From contig NZ_JADWYU010000187.1 of NCBI RefSeq assembly GCF_016786325.1, forward strand, positions 1 to 38,730: 38,730 bases of DNA. Direction: 5' to 3'. Below, in pieces: positions 24,583 to 31,659 of the stretch. Source of the DNA: Frankia nepalensis (GTDB lineage: Bacteria > Actinomycetota > Actinomycetes > Frankiales > Frankiaceae). Made by a program: the position numbers and the translations under genes. A model generated the notes under the pieces. That model did no database searches, had not been told where the DNA came from, and was given only the letters and a program-made list of their open reading frames with translations. Within the stretch, counting starts at the first letter, position 1. Every line of letters begins with the position of its first letter.

Positions 24583-24625
24583 GTTCGTCCCTCCCGCCGT
24601 CCTGACCGCCGCGGCCATGCTCACA
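24493..24625. repeat. direct repeat, ligase-end copy
   Basis: Partner of 22812-22944, same orientation, about 1.7 kb apart. It begins inside the channel codon-30 region and ends at CATGCTCACA. Confidence 0.75.
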
Positions 24626-26228
24626 CGCCGTCACGGTGGTCGCCGGGCCGGTGGTGCCTGTCGACGAGCTCCACCAAGCCGGCGCGCGTCACCTTGCCCA
24701 TGGCGTTCACCGGCAGGGCGTCGACCTGGGCCCAGACCTCCGGGACCTTGTAGGACGCGAGCGAGCGGCGGCAGTGCTCGGCGAGCGCGTCGAGATCGAG
24801 GGTGGGGCCGGGGCCTTCCACCAGGGCGGCGACCCGTTGCCCGAGCCGGGCGTCGGGCACCCCGCACACGGCGACCCGCCCGACGCCCGGGAAGGTCCCG
24901 AGCACCCGCTCCACCTCCAGCGGGTAGACGTTCGCCCCGCCGCGGACGATGACCAGCTTCTTGCGGTCCAGCACCGCCAGCCAGCCGTCGGCGTCGACGG
25001 TGCCGACGTCGCCGGTGGGGACCGGGCCCGGGGGCGCCGGTCGGACCGCGCCGTGTTCCCAGTACCCGAGCAACGGCCGCCACGCCCTCGCCCATGGGCC
25101 GGTCGCGGTCCCGGCCAGGCACAGCTCCCCGAGCTCGCCGGCGGGCAGCCGGCGGCCGTCGTCGGTGTAGGCCGCCACGTCGTACTGCGGCAGGACGCGC
25201 CCGCTGGCGCCGGGGCGCCACTGGCCGTCGGCCGGGTCGATGGCCACGACGGTCGGCGCCTCGGTCAGGCCGTAGGTGGCCCGGGGGACGATCCCGTGCG
25301 CGGCGGTGAACTCGCGGCGCAGCGCGTCCGGCGTGTCGCTGCCTCCGCTCCAGACCTCCCGCAGCGACGAGAGGTCGACGCCAGGGCGGCGGGCGAGGTC
25401 GTACAGCTGCGCCGGGGCGCCGTTCCACACCGTGACGCGGTGGGCGGAGATCCAGTCGGTCACGCCCTCGACGTCACGCCGGTCCATGATGACGGCGCAC
25501 CCGCCGGCCTGCGCGGTGAGCAGCGTGGACAGGACCATCAGGTTGAGGATCGTCAGCGGGAAGCTGTCGCCCTTGCGCAGGTCGGGCCCCCAGCCGCGGG
25601 TGGCGACGAGGACGGCGCCGGGCAGGAGCAGGTTGCGCTGGCTGTGCACCACCGCCTTGGGCGCGCCCGACGTCCCGCTGGTGAAGGCGATGCCGGCCGG
25701 CGCGTCGAGATCCACCGCGACACGCGGGGCCTGGTGACCGTCGGCGAGCAGCGCCGCCCACCGGTCCGCGTCGACGCGCGCGGCGGTGTCCAGCCGGCAG
25801 CGCGGCCCGGCGAGCAGCGCCGTCGGCTCGCACAGGTCGCAGAGCTCCCGCTGCTCGGCCTCGGCGAGCGCCTCGCCGATGCCCGCCCAGACGGCGCCGA
25901 TCCGCTGCGCGCCGTGGAACGCCGCGACGATGTCGAGGTCGTTCGGCAGGCAGGCGGCGACGCGGTCGCCGGGGCGTACCCCGAGCGACCACAGCGCGCC
26001 GGCGGCCCGCCGGGCGGCCTCGTCGAGCTCGGCGTAGGTCCAGGCGCCAGAGGCCGCCTCGATGGCCGTGGCGCGTGGCCGGGCCGCGAGCGCGGCGTCG
26101 AGCACCGTGGCGATCGAGCCGGGGATGACCGCGGGGGCGTCCGGCGCTCCCGCGGTGTCCCGCCCGGGGTCCGCGGGGCCGAGTTCATGATCTGGGCGCT
26201 GAGGTTCCGCGCGGCCTGATCCGCTCAC
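24621..26228 (-). CDS. AMP-dependent acyl-CoA synthetase/ligase
   Basis: A 535-residue adenylate-forming enzyme that would activate a carboxylic acid as acyl-AMP and then acyl-CoA. Core motifs: P-loop FTSGTSGAPK (182-191), the YGLTE motif (319-323), TGDVGTVDADGWL, DRKKLVIVRGGANVYPLEVE at the hinge, and the C-terminal catalytic Lys512 in NAMGKVTRAG. The start is GTG 26228 with AAGGGG close before it. It follows the SDR by 28 bp and probably shares its transcript. Substrate not readable; with the Rieske oxygenase and SDR it suggests breakdown of an aromatic or alicyclic acid. Its stop lies in the duplicated channel leader. Confidence 0.93.
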   Translation of the reverse strand: MSGSGRAEPQRPDHELGPADPGRDTAGAPDAPAVIPGSIATVLDAALAARPRATAIEAASGAWTYAELDEAARRAAGALWSLGVRPGDRVAACLPNDLDIVAAFHGAQRIGAVWAGIGEALAEAEQRELCDLCEPTALLAGPRCRLDTAARVDADRWAALLADGHQAPRVAVDLDAPAGIAFTSGTSGAPKAVVHSQRNLLLPGAVLVATRGWGPDLRKGDSFPLTILNLMVLSTLLTAQAGGCAVIMDRRDVEGVTDWISAHRVTVWNGAPAQLYDLARRPGVDLSSLREVWSGGSDTPDALRREFTAAHGIVPRATYGLTEAPTVVAIDPADGQWRPGASGRVLPQYDVAAYTDDGRRLPAGELGELCLAGTATGPWARAWRPLLGYWEHGAVRPAPPGPVPTGDVGTVDADGWLAVLDRKKLVIVRGGANVYPLEVERVLGTFPGVGRVAVCGVPDARLGQRVAALVEGPGPTLDLDALAEHCRRSLASYKVPEVWAQVDALPVNAMGKVTRAGLVELVDRHHRPGDHRDGV

Positions 26229-26256
26229 GACCCCTTGATACCAGCGTTGGCGTTGG

Positions 26257-27027
26257 TCAGGTGTTGCGTCCGCCGTTGACGCCGACGATCTGGCCGGTGA
26301 CGTAGCCGGCCTCGTCGGAGCACAGGAACGAGCAGGCCGCCGCGATGTCGTCGGGCTGGCCCATCCGGCGCACCGGGGTCATCGCGATGATGTCGTCCGC
26401 CGTGTTCCTCCCCCATCGGCCCGCCGCCTCGTCCCGGCGCAGCATCGGGGTGTCGACGAACCCCGGCGGGATCGTGTTGACCGTGATGCCGCTCGGGCCG
26501 AGCTCCAGCGCGAGCGACTTGGTGAAGGTGATGACGCCGCCCTTGGAGGACGAGTAGTGGGTCATGAACGCCTGGCCGCCCTGCGCGCTGGACGACGAGA
26601 TGTTCACGATCCGGCCCCAGCCGGCCTCGGTCATGCCCGGCACGACGGCCTGGCAGCACAGGAACGTGCCGGTCAGGTTCACCGTCAGGATCGAGGTCCA
26701 GGACTCGAGCGTGATGTCCATGAACCGCTTGCTGCCCGTCTTCCCGGCCGAGTTGACCAGGATCGCGACCGGGCCGAGGCGCTCGCGGGTCTCCTCGAAC
26801 GCCCGCGTGACACTCGCCGGGTCCGCGACGTCGACGGCAACCGCCAGCGCCGTGCCGCCCTCCGCGACGATTTCCTCGGCAACCGCCTTGGCGTCACCCT
26901 CGTTGAGGTCCAGCACGGCCACGGCGGCCCCGTCCCGGGCCAGGCGCAGCGCGCAGGCCCGGCCGATACCCGAGGCGCCGCCCGTCACGGCGGCCACCTT
27001 GCCGCCCAGCGATCCGGTTGTCGTCAC
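26257..27027 (-). CDS. SDR-family oxidoreductase (FabG-like)
   Basis: A 256-residue classical SDR. TGGASGIG (15-22) binds cofactor, LDLNEG at the end of strand 2 has the Asp that favours NAD(H), NSAG replaces NNAG, VNISSSSAQGG holds the catalytic Ser, and YSSSK gives Tyr158 and Lys162. The C-terminus GYVTGQIVGVNGG is typical of FabG-like and 3-hydroxyacyl or cyclohexanol-type dehydrogenases. GTG 27027 is the start: AGGAGGAG stands six bases before it, while the longer frame to 27075 lacks such a site. It sits between the Rieske gene and the ligase and probably oxidises a diol or 3-hydroxyacyl intermediate (inference). Confidence 0.93.
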   Translation of the reverse strand: MTTTGSLGGKVAAVTGGASGIGRACALRLARDGAAVAVLDLNEGDAKAVAEEIVAEGGTALAVAVDVADPASVTRAFEETRERLGPVAILVNSAGKTGSKRFMDITLESWTSILTVNLTGTFLCCQAVVPGMTEAGWGRIVNISSSSAQGGQAFMTHYSSSKGGVITFTKSLALELGPSGITVNTIPPGFVDTPMLRRDEAAGRWGRNTADDIIAMTPVRRMGQPDDIAAACSFLCSDEAGYVTGQIVGVNGGRNT

Positions 27028-27069
27028 CCTCTGCTCCTCCTGGAGATCGGCGTCCGGTCGATACCGGAA

Positions 27070-27085
27070 AACCATACGACTTGGT
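27070..27085. promoter_or_regulatory. second candidate site for the TetR regulator
   Basis: AACCATACG (27070-27078) repeats nine of ten bases of the left arm of the TetR operator at 28513-28522. ACCA and TGGT also form a short dyad here (27071-27085). It stands about 45 bp upstream of the SDR start, where it could control the SDR-ligase pair together with the Rieske gene. Half-site only; inference. Confidence 0.35.
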
Positions 27086-27122
27086 CTAGTTAGAGTCGAT
27101 CGAACGACCCTCGACGCCCGGC

Positions 27123-27189
27123 GCTCACGGCTTCCCGGTGCTCAACGCTTCCGGTGCTCAACGCTTGCCGGTGCTCAACGCTTGCCGGT
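27123..27189. repeat. 17-bp tandem repeat (x4) spanning the Rieske gene stop codon
   Basis: Four units at 27123-27139, 27140-27155 (16 bp), 27156-27172 and 27173-27189 with consensus GCTCAACGCTTGCCGGT. The last unit encodes the final residues TGKR and the TGA (27175-27177) of the Rieske oxygenase on the minus strand; the others lie downstream and repeat the same end-of-gene sequence. Confidence 0.85.
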
Positions 27190-28440
27190 GTAGGCCGCGA
27201 CGTAGTCCCCAGCGGTCTTGTGAAGGTGACGGATGAGGATCTCCTGGTCATTGATCGGGAACCGGTCGAGCACGCGCGACTCGAGCATCGTCTGGGTCGC
27301 CTCGAGGGTGTTCGAGTCCTGTAGCGCGAACTCCCGGAAGGTGACCGCCGCCAGCTCCTGCCGGACGCGCTCGGTGGCGTTCCTGGGCGGCGCGAAGTAC
27401 AGGGTGCCCTCGAAGGTGTGCCGGTTGTAGGCGGTCGGCCAGTAGTGGTACGTGAGGTACCAGCCCGGCGCCCAGACCACCATCATGAAGTTCGGGAAGA
27501 AGACGTAGGAGTCCAGCCCCCACGCGCGGTGGCGGGACGGGTTGACCCCCGGCGGCAACTGGTCCAGGCCCGGGACGTCGGGGCGGTCCCAGGGCCCGAA
27601 GTTGCCGCTGCGCAGGGCCCGCTCGATGGGCTTGACCATGTTCAGGTCCTTCGGCGGCGCCATCCCGCCCCACGCCGACTGCATCGAGTGCGGCCCGGCG
27701 AGCTCGTAGTGCAGGCCCTCGTAGCCGTAGCCCATCAGCTTGCGGGACTCGTCCCCCACGTACTGCTTCGAGTGCAGGACGGGGGCGTGGTAGAACTCGG
27801 CGAACGCGTCGACGTAGAGCTTCCAGTTGCTCCCGACGTCGGCCCGGTACTTGTGAACCTGGGTCAGCTCGCCGAACGGGTAGCCCTCCAGGCCGGCGGC
27901 GAACTTGCCCAGGTAGTCGCGCAGCGGCGTGGGGTCGGCGTCGTCGAAGTTGACGAACACGAACCCTTCCCACACCTCACAGCGCACCGGCAGGAGCCCG
28001 AAGTTGGCCTTGTCGAGGTCGAAGAACTCCTGCTCCTGCTGGACGAAGGTGCAGGCGCCGTCGAGGCCGTAGCGCCAGCCGTGGTACTTGCAGGCGAACT
28101 GCCGGACGGTACCGCTGGTCTCCTCGCCCGGGTTCTCCTGCCACATCAGCTTGTTGCCGCGGTGGCGGCAGATGTTGTGGAACGCGCGCACCTCACCCTG
28201 GGCGTCCCGGACGATGATCACCGACCTGCGGGCGGCGTGGATCTCCTTGGTGAAGTAGCTGCCGGTCTTCGGGAGCTGCTCCACCCGGCCGACGTTCAGC
28301 CAGGTCCGCTCGAAGATCGCCTTTCGCTCCAGCTCGTAGTGCTCGGGCGAGATCGAGTCCTCGAACGAGACGAGGTCGGTGCCGAGCTCCGGATACTGCT
28401 GGGTCCAGCTGCCCGCGGCGGGCTTGGGGAAGTGCGCCAT
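27175..28440 (-). CDS. Rieske non-heme iron ring-hydroxylating oxygenase, alpha subunit
   Basis: A 421-residue oxygenase large subunit. The Rieske [2Fe-2S] ligands are Cys91 and His93 in CRHRG and Cys117 and His120 in CKYHGW. The mononuclear iron site has His218 and His223 in EFYHAPVLH, with Asp211 before them as the usual bridge and a likely carboxylate at about Asp375. The start is ATG 28440 with GGAGG eight bases upstream. No beta subunit, ferredoxin or reductase gene is nearby, so electrons must come from elsewhere. It heads a cluster with an SDR and an acyl-CoA ligase and is divergent from tetR. Substrate probably aromatic or terpenoid/steroid-like; not decidable. Confidence 0.94.
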   Translation of the reverse strand: MAHFPKPAAGSWTQQYPELGTDLVSFEDSISPEHYELERKAIFERTWLNVGRVEQLPKTGSYFTKEIHAARRSVIIVRDAQGEVRAFHNICRHRGNKLMWQENPGEETSGTVRQFACKYHGWRYGLDGACTFVQQEQEFFDLDKANFGLLPVRCEVWEGFVFVNFDDADPTPLRDYLGKFAAGLEGYPFGELTQVHKYRADVGSNWKLYVDAFAEFYHAPVLHSKQYVGDESRKLMGYGYEGLHYELAGPHSMQSAWGGMAPPKDLNMVKPIERALRSGNFGPWDRPDVPGLDQLPPGVNPSRHRAWGLDSYVFFPNFMMVVWAPGWYLTYHYWPTAYNRHTFEGTLYFAPPRNATERVRQELAAVTFREFALQDSNTLEATQTMLESRVLDRFPINDQEILIRHLHKTAGDYVAAYTGKR

Positions 28441-28482
28441 CGATCTGCCTCCAACCACCCGTGACCGTCTGATTACCGTGAG

Positions 28483-28534
28483 AATTTATCGCACGATGCC
28501 GTACGGTTCGCAAACCATACGGTCCCGTACGGTT
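28483..28534. promoter_or_regulatory. divergent promoter region with palindromic TetR operator
   Basis: Arms AACCATACGG (28513-28522) and CCGTACGGTT (28525-28534) form a 22-bp dyad with one mismatch. A further CCGTACGGTTCGC (28499-28511) is a direct copy of the right arm and also pairs with the left arm. On the minus strand TTGCGA and TAAATT (complement of 28483-28488), 19 bp apart, could be the Rieske gene promoter, with the half-sites in its spacer. Strong candidate for TetR autoregulation and control of the oxygenase; binding is inferred. Confidence 0.6.
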
Positions 28535-28574
28535 CGCGTCAACGGGCCAGGCATGGCCGCCGCGTCCGCATACT

Positions 28575-29294
28575 GTGCTGGTGGAGCCCAAGGCGTTGGC
28601 GGAGTCCAAGGTGTCGACGGAACCAGGGGTGTCGGCGGAGCCCAGGGCGGAGAACGACCGTCCCCGTTCCGGACGGCCGACGCAGACGGAGGCGGCCCGG
28701 CTCACCGACAGGATCCGGCGGGCCGCGGTCGAGGCGTTCCTGGAACGCGGGTACGACGGCACCTCGATGGAGGCGGTCGCGCAGGCCGCCGGCGTCACCA
28801 AGGGCACCCTCTACGCCCGCTACCCGGACAAGCGGGCGCTGTTCATCGCCGTGAGCTCCTGGGCGCTGACCCGGCTCGAACGGGCCGAACCGGTGCTGGA
28901 GCCGCTGCCCGACGACCTCGCCGCGAGCCTCACCCTGATCGCGCGGGCGATTGTCGCCCGCTCCCTCGACCCCGACCTCGTCCGGCTGAGCCGGATGGCG
29001 ATCGCCGAGGCCGACCGGTTTCCCGAGTTCGCCGCCAGCTCCCGGGCCGTCACCTGGACACCGCGCATCCAGATGATCATCGACCTCCTGCGCCGACACG
29101 AGCGGGAGGGCAGCATCGCGGTCAAAGATGTCGAGATCGCGGCCGAGCAGTTCTTTGCCATGGTCGGCGCGATGCCGGCCTGGCTCGCCGCCTACGGCCT
29201 CCACCGCGCGCCCGAGGCCGAAGAGGCGCACATCCAGCACGCCGTGGACCTTTTCCTGAACGGCCTACTGGTTCGCCGAGACTCGGTGGCCTGA
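28575..29294 (+). CDS. TetR/AcrR-family transcriptional regulator
   Basis: A 239-residue TetR repressor. The N-terminal HTH is at about 63-82 within TSMEAVAQAAGVTKGTLYAR followed by YPDKRALF, a near-textbook TetR DNA-binding domain. The rest is the helical ligand-binding and dimer domain, resembling the AefR-like C-terminal type. About 40 polar residues precede the DNA-binding domain. The start is uncertain: GTG 28575 has no ribosome site, and GTG 28581 is equally possible; the message may be leaderless. It is divergent from the Rieske oxygenase, with a palindromic operator between them, so it most likely represses that cluster and itself until a pathway ligand binds. Confidence 0.93.
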   Translation: MLVEPKALAESKVSTEPGVSAEPRAENDRPRSGRPTQTEAARLTDRIRRAAVEAFLERGYDGTSMEAVAQAAGVTKGTLYARYPDKRALFIAVSSWALTRLERAEPVLEPLPDDLAASLTLIARAIVARSLDPDLVRLSRMAIAEADRFPEFAASSRAVTWTPRIQMIIDLLRRHEREGSIAVKDVEIAAEQFFAMVGAMPAWLAAYGLHRAPEAEEAHIQHAVDLFLNGLLVRRDSVA

Positions 29295-29475
29295 CCTCCC
29301 GCGGACGCCCGGGCTTCCGCTCGTTCGCGCTCGTTTACGGCTTGGTTACTAAACATGCCGCTGAGTCCAGAGGCAGCCTTCATATGCGGGCATCGTGCCA
29401 CTAGGGTGACTACAGATGCATACCCTCCGCGACTGCCGGAATCGGCCGGCGGCCGGCTCATGACGAGGCGAAGCG

Positions 29476-30309
29476 ATGACAGGCTGGAACTTCACGTCGG
29501 CGACTGACCCGAAGCCCGCGCCGGAGCTCGCCGACTTTCGAACCGATCGGCCGACGCCGGCCCGCATGTACGACTACCTGCTCGGCGGCAAGGACAACTT
29601 CGAGGTCGACCGGCAGGCGATCGCGGCGGTGACCGCGGCCATCGGTAAGACGGCGGCAGTCGACGTCCCCCGGGAGAACCGGCGCTTCCTGCAGCGGGGC
29701 ACCCACTGGCTCGCGAAGGCCGGAATCGAGCAGTTCCTCGACCTCGGCACCGGCCTGCCGACCGCCGGGAACGTACACGAGGTCGCCCAGGCGGCCAATC
29801 CGCGAGCACGCGTCGTCTACGTCGACCACGACCCGATCGTGCTCGCGCACGGCCGCGCGCTGCTGGCGAACGACAGCTCGACGACCATCATCACCGCGGA
29901 CATCCGCGACCCCGGGTCCGTCGTGAACCACCCGGACACCCGTGCACTGCTCGACTTCTCGCGGCCCGTCGGCGTCCTCGCGGCCGCCGTGCTCCACTTC
30001 GTCCAGGACCACGAGGACCCGGCGGGCATCGTCGCCACGATCATGGACGCGGTCCCGGCGGGCTCCTACCTCCTGCTGTCCCACATGACCTCGGACGGGC
30101 CGCCCGCCGAGGCCGTCGCCGGGACGACGGCGGCGATGAAGGCGGCGACGTCCCCCATGATCTTCCGTCCGCGCGCCGCGATCGAGCACCTCTTCTCCAA
30201 GCTCGACCTCGTCGATCCCGGCGTCGTCCGCCCCTGGCAGTGGCACCCGTCGGACGACGACAGCCCGCGGACCGACTGGCTGTTCGCGGGCGTGGCCCGC
30301 AAGCCCTGA
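29476..30309 (+). CDS. SAM-dependent methyltransferase, DUF574 family
   Basis: A 277-residue protein of the S-adenosylmethionine methyltransferase family formerly DUF574 (PF04672), common in many copies in actinomycetes. Family hallmarks: RMYDYLLGGKDNFEVDR near the N-terminus, IEQFLDLGTGLPT for the SAM-binding glycine loop, VVYVDHDPIVLAH for the acidic end of strand 2, and ITADIRDP. The ATG at 29476 has GAGG seven bases upstream. It stands alone between tetR and the VOC gene. Methyl acceptor unknown. Confidence 0.94.
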   Translation: MTGWNFTSATDPKPAPELADFRTDRPTPARMYDYLLGGKDNFEVDRQAIAAVTAAIGKTAAVDVPRENRRFLQRGTHWLAKAGIEQFLDLGTGLPTAGNVHEVAQAANPRARVVYVDHDPIVLAHGRALLANDSSTTIITADIRDPGSVVNHPDTRALLDFSRPVGVLAAAVLHFVQDHEDPAGIVATIMDAVPAGSYLLLSHMTSDGPPAEAVAGTTAAMKAATSPMIFRPRAAIEHLFSKLDLVDPGVVRPWQWHPSDDDSPRTDWLFAGVARKP

Positions 30310-30404
30310 CGCCGTCGGGCGACGGCCTCAGATCCGGCCACCGGGTCCCGCCCGCCGAGTCCAACCCAGGGGTCGCCGCCCCGTCAGGGGTCCGGCGGAG
30401 GGGG

Positions 30405-30791
30405 CTATTCGGCGACGCCGCCGTACGGAACGGTGATGATCTCGAGGCTGTGCCGGTCAGGGGCCTCCCAGTAGACGCCGCGGCCGCCGTCGTGGTGGTT
30501 GATCTGCCCGGGCTGGGTGTGGAACGGGTCGGCCCAGTGGGTCAGGCCCCGGGCACGGATGCGGTCGAAGATCTCGTCGAACTCCTGCTCCCCGACCAGG
30601 AAGGCGTAGTGCTGCGGGCTGACGGGCCCGGTGGCCTGGGCGACGTCCAGGCTGAGGTGGTTGGCGACCTGCACCACCCGGAATGGCCCATAGGTCGACG
30701 CCTCGGCCAGGCCGAGGATCTCGGTGAGGAACCGGGCGGTGGCGTCCCGGTCGGACGCCCAGACGATGGTGTGGTTCAGCTCGACGCTCAC
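30405..30791 (-). CDS. VOC-family (glyoxalase/dioxygenase fold) protein
   Basis: A 128-residue vicinal-oxygen-chelate protein with one pair of beta-alpha-beta-beta-beta modules: LNHTIVWASDRDATARFLTEI at the start (metal-ligand type His in the first strand) and GGRGVYWEAPDRHSLEIIT at the end with the usual Glu. The length fits a single-domain VOC. GTG 30791 is the start, with AGGGG about nine bases before it. Reaction not readable; relatives include lyases, ring-cleavage enzymes and antibiotic-binding proteins. Immediately upstream is an 18-bp tandem repeat, then a divergent GNAT gene. Confidence 0.9.
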   Translation of the reverse strand: MSVELNHTIVWASDRDATARFLTEILGLAEASTYGPFRVVQVANHLSLDVAQATGPVSPQHYAFLVGEQEFDEIFDRIRARGLTHWADPFHTQPGQINHHDGGRGVYWEAPDRHSLEIITVPYGGVAE

Positions 30792-30808
30792 GGTCGTGCC
30801 CCTTCCGC

Positions 30809-30913
30809 GCTGCCTTCTCGGTCCACGCTGCCTTCTCGGTCCGCGCTGCCTTCTCTGTCAACGCTGCCTTCTCGGTCCGCGCTGCCTTCTGTCCGCGCCG
30901 CCTTCCCGTCCAC
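30809..30913. repeat. 18-bp tandem repeat (x6) in the VOC/GNAT divergent spacer
   Basis: Units at 30809-30826, 30827-30844, 30845-30862, 30863-30880, 30881-30896 (16 bp) and 30897-30913 (17 bp), consensus GCTGCCTTCTCGGTCCRC. The array fills nearly the whole space between the two start codons, so it must overlap one or both promoters or leaders. Confidence 0.88.
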
Positions 30914-30941
30914 GGTGGCGAAGAGAGGTCATCATGAGGTA

Positions 30942-31577
30942 ATGACCAGTGACGCGCCGGCGGACACCCGGCCGGAGACGGATCCGTCGGATCCGACGGA
31001 TCCAAGGTTGCCGCTGCGCACGGCGCGGCTGGTACTGCGCCCGCTCGCACTGTCGGACATCGACGCGCTGCTCGCCTATCGCGGCCAGCCGGAGACCGTC
31101 CGCTATGTGCCGTTCGAGCCCGGTACGCGCGCGGAACTGCTCACCCGCCTGCGCACGGACCTCGTCGGCGCCGTGCCCACGGACGAGGGCCAGGCGCTCA
31201 AGCTCGGCGTCGAGGTGGCCGCGACCGGCGAGCTGGTCGGCGACGTCGTGCTGTTCTGGCACAGCCGGCAGCACCGCGCCGGCGAGATCGGATATCTCCT
31301 GCACCCCGACCATCAGGGCAGGGGGTATGCCACCGAGGCGGCGGCGGCCCTGCTCACCTTCGCCTTCGACGTGCTCGGTCTGCATCGCGTGGTCGCCCGC
31401 GTCGACGCGCGCAACACCGCGTCCGCCCGGGTCGCGCGGCGGCTCTGGATGCGTCAGGAGGCGCACCTGGTGGAGAACGAGTGGTTCAAGGGCGGCTGGG
31501 CCGACGAGCTGGTCTTCGCCGTGCTCGAGGACGAGTGGCGGACAGCCCGGCGGGCGGCCGACGGCCCGGCACGATGA
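30942..31577 (+). CDS. GNAT-family N-acetyltransferase (RimJ/RimL-like)
   Basis: A 211-residue acetyltransferase. The core starts at about 25 with RTARLVLRPLALSDIDALLAY, the acetyl-CoA-binding loop is HPDHQGRGYATEAAAALL, and HRVVARVDARNTASARVARR followed by LWMRQEAHLVEN is the typical end of RimJ/RimL-type enzymes that acetylate protein N-termini or small amines. ATG 30942 has only GAGG two to three bases before it, an unusually tight spacing. It is divergent from the VOC gene and convergent with the aldehyde dehydrogenase. The stop TGA is inside a 12-bp tandem repeat. Confidence 0.92.
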   Translation: MTSDAPADTRPETDPSDPTDPRLPLRTARLVLRPLALSDIDALLAYRGQPETVRYVPFEPGTRAELLTRLRTDLVGAVPTDEGQALKLGVEVAATGELVGDVVLFWHSRQHRAGEIGYLLHPDHQGRGYATEAAAALLTFAFDVLGLHRVVARVDARNTASARVARRLWMRQEAHLVENEWFKGGWADELVFAVLEDEWRTARRAADGPAR

Positions 31578-31608
31578 CCAGTCCGATGACCGGTTCGATG
31601 ACCGGTTC
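31573..31608. repeat. 12-bp tandem repeat (x3) spanning the GNAT stop codon
   Basis: GATGACCAGTCC (31573-31584), then GATGACCGGTTC twice (31585-31596 and 31597-31608). The TGA of the first unit (31575-31577) is the GNAT stop. The unit is a multiple of three, so the same TGA is repeated in frame in each copy. Confidence 0.85.
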
Positions 31609-31659
31609 GCGGGCCCACGCGCGCGGAGACGACGGCGCGCGAGCCCGCGCGGGGTCGCC

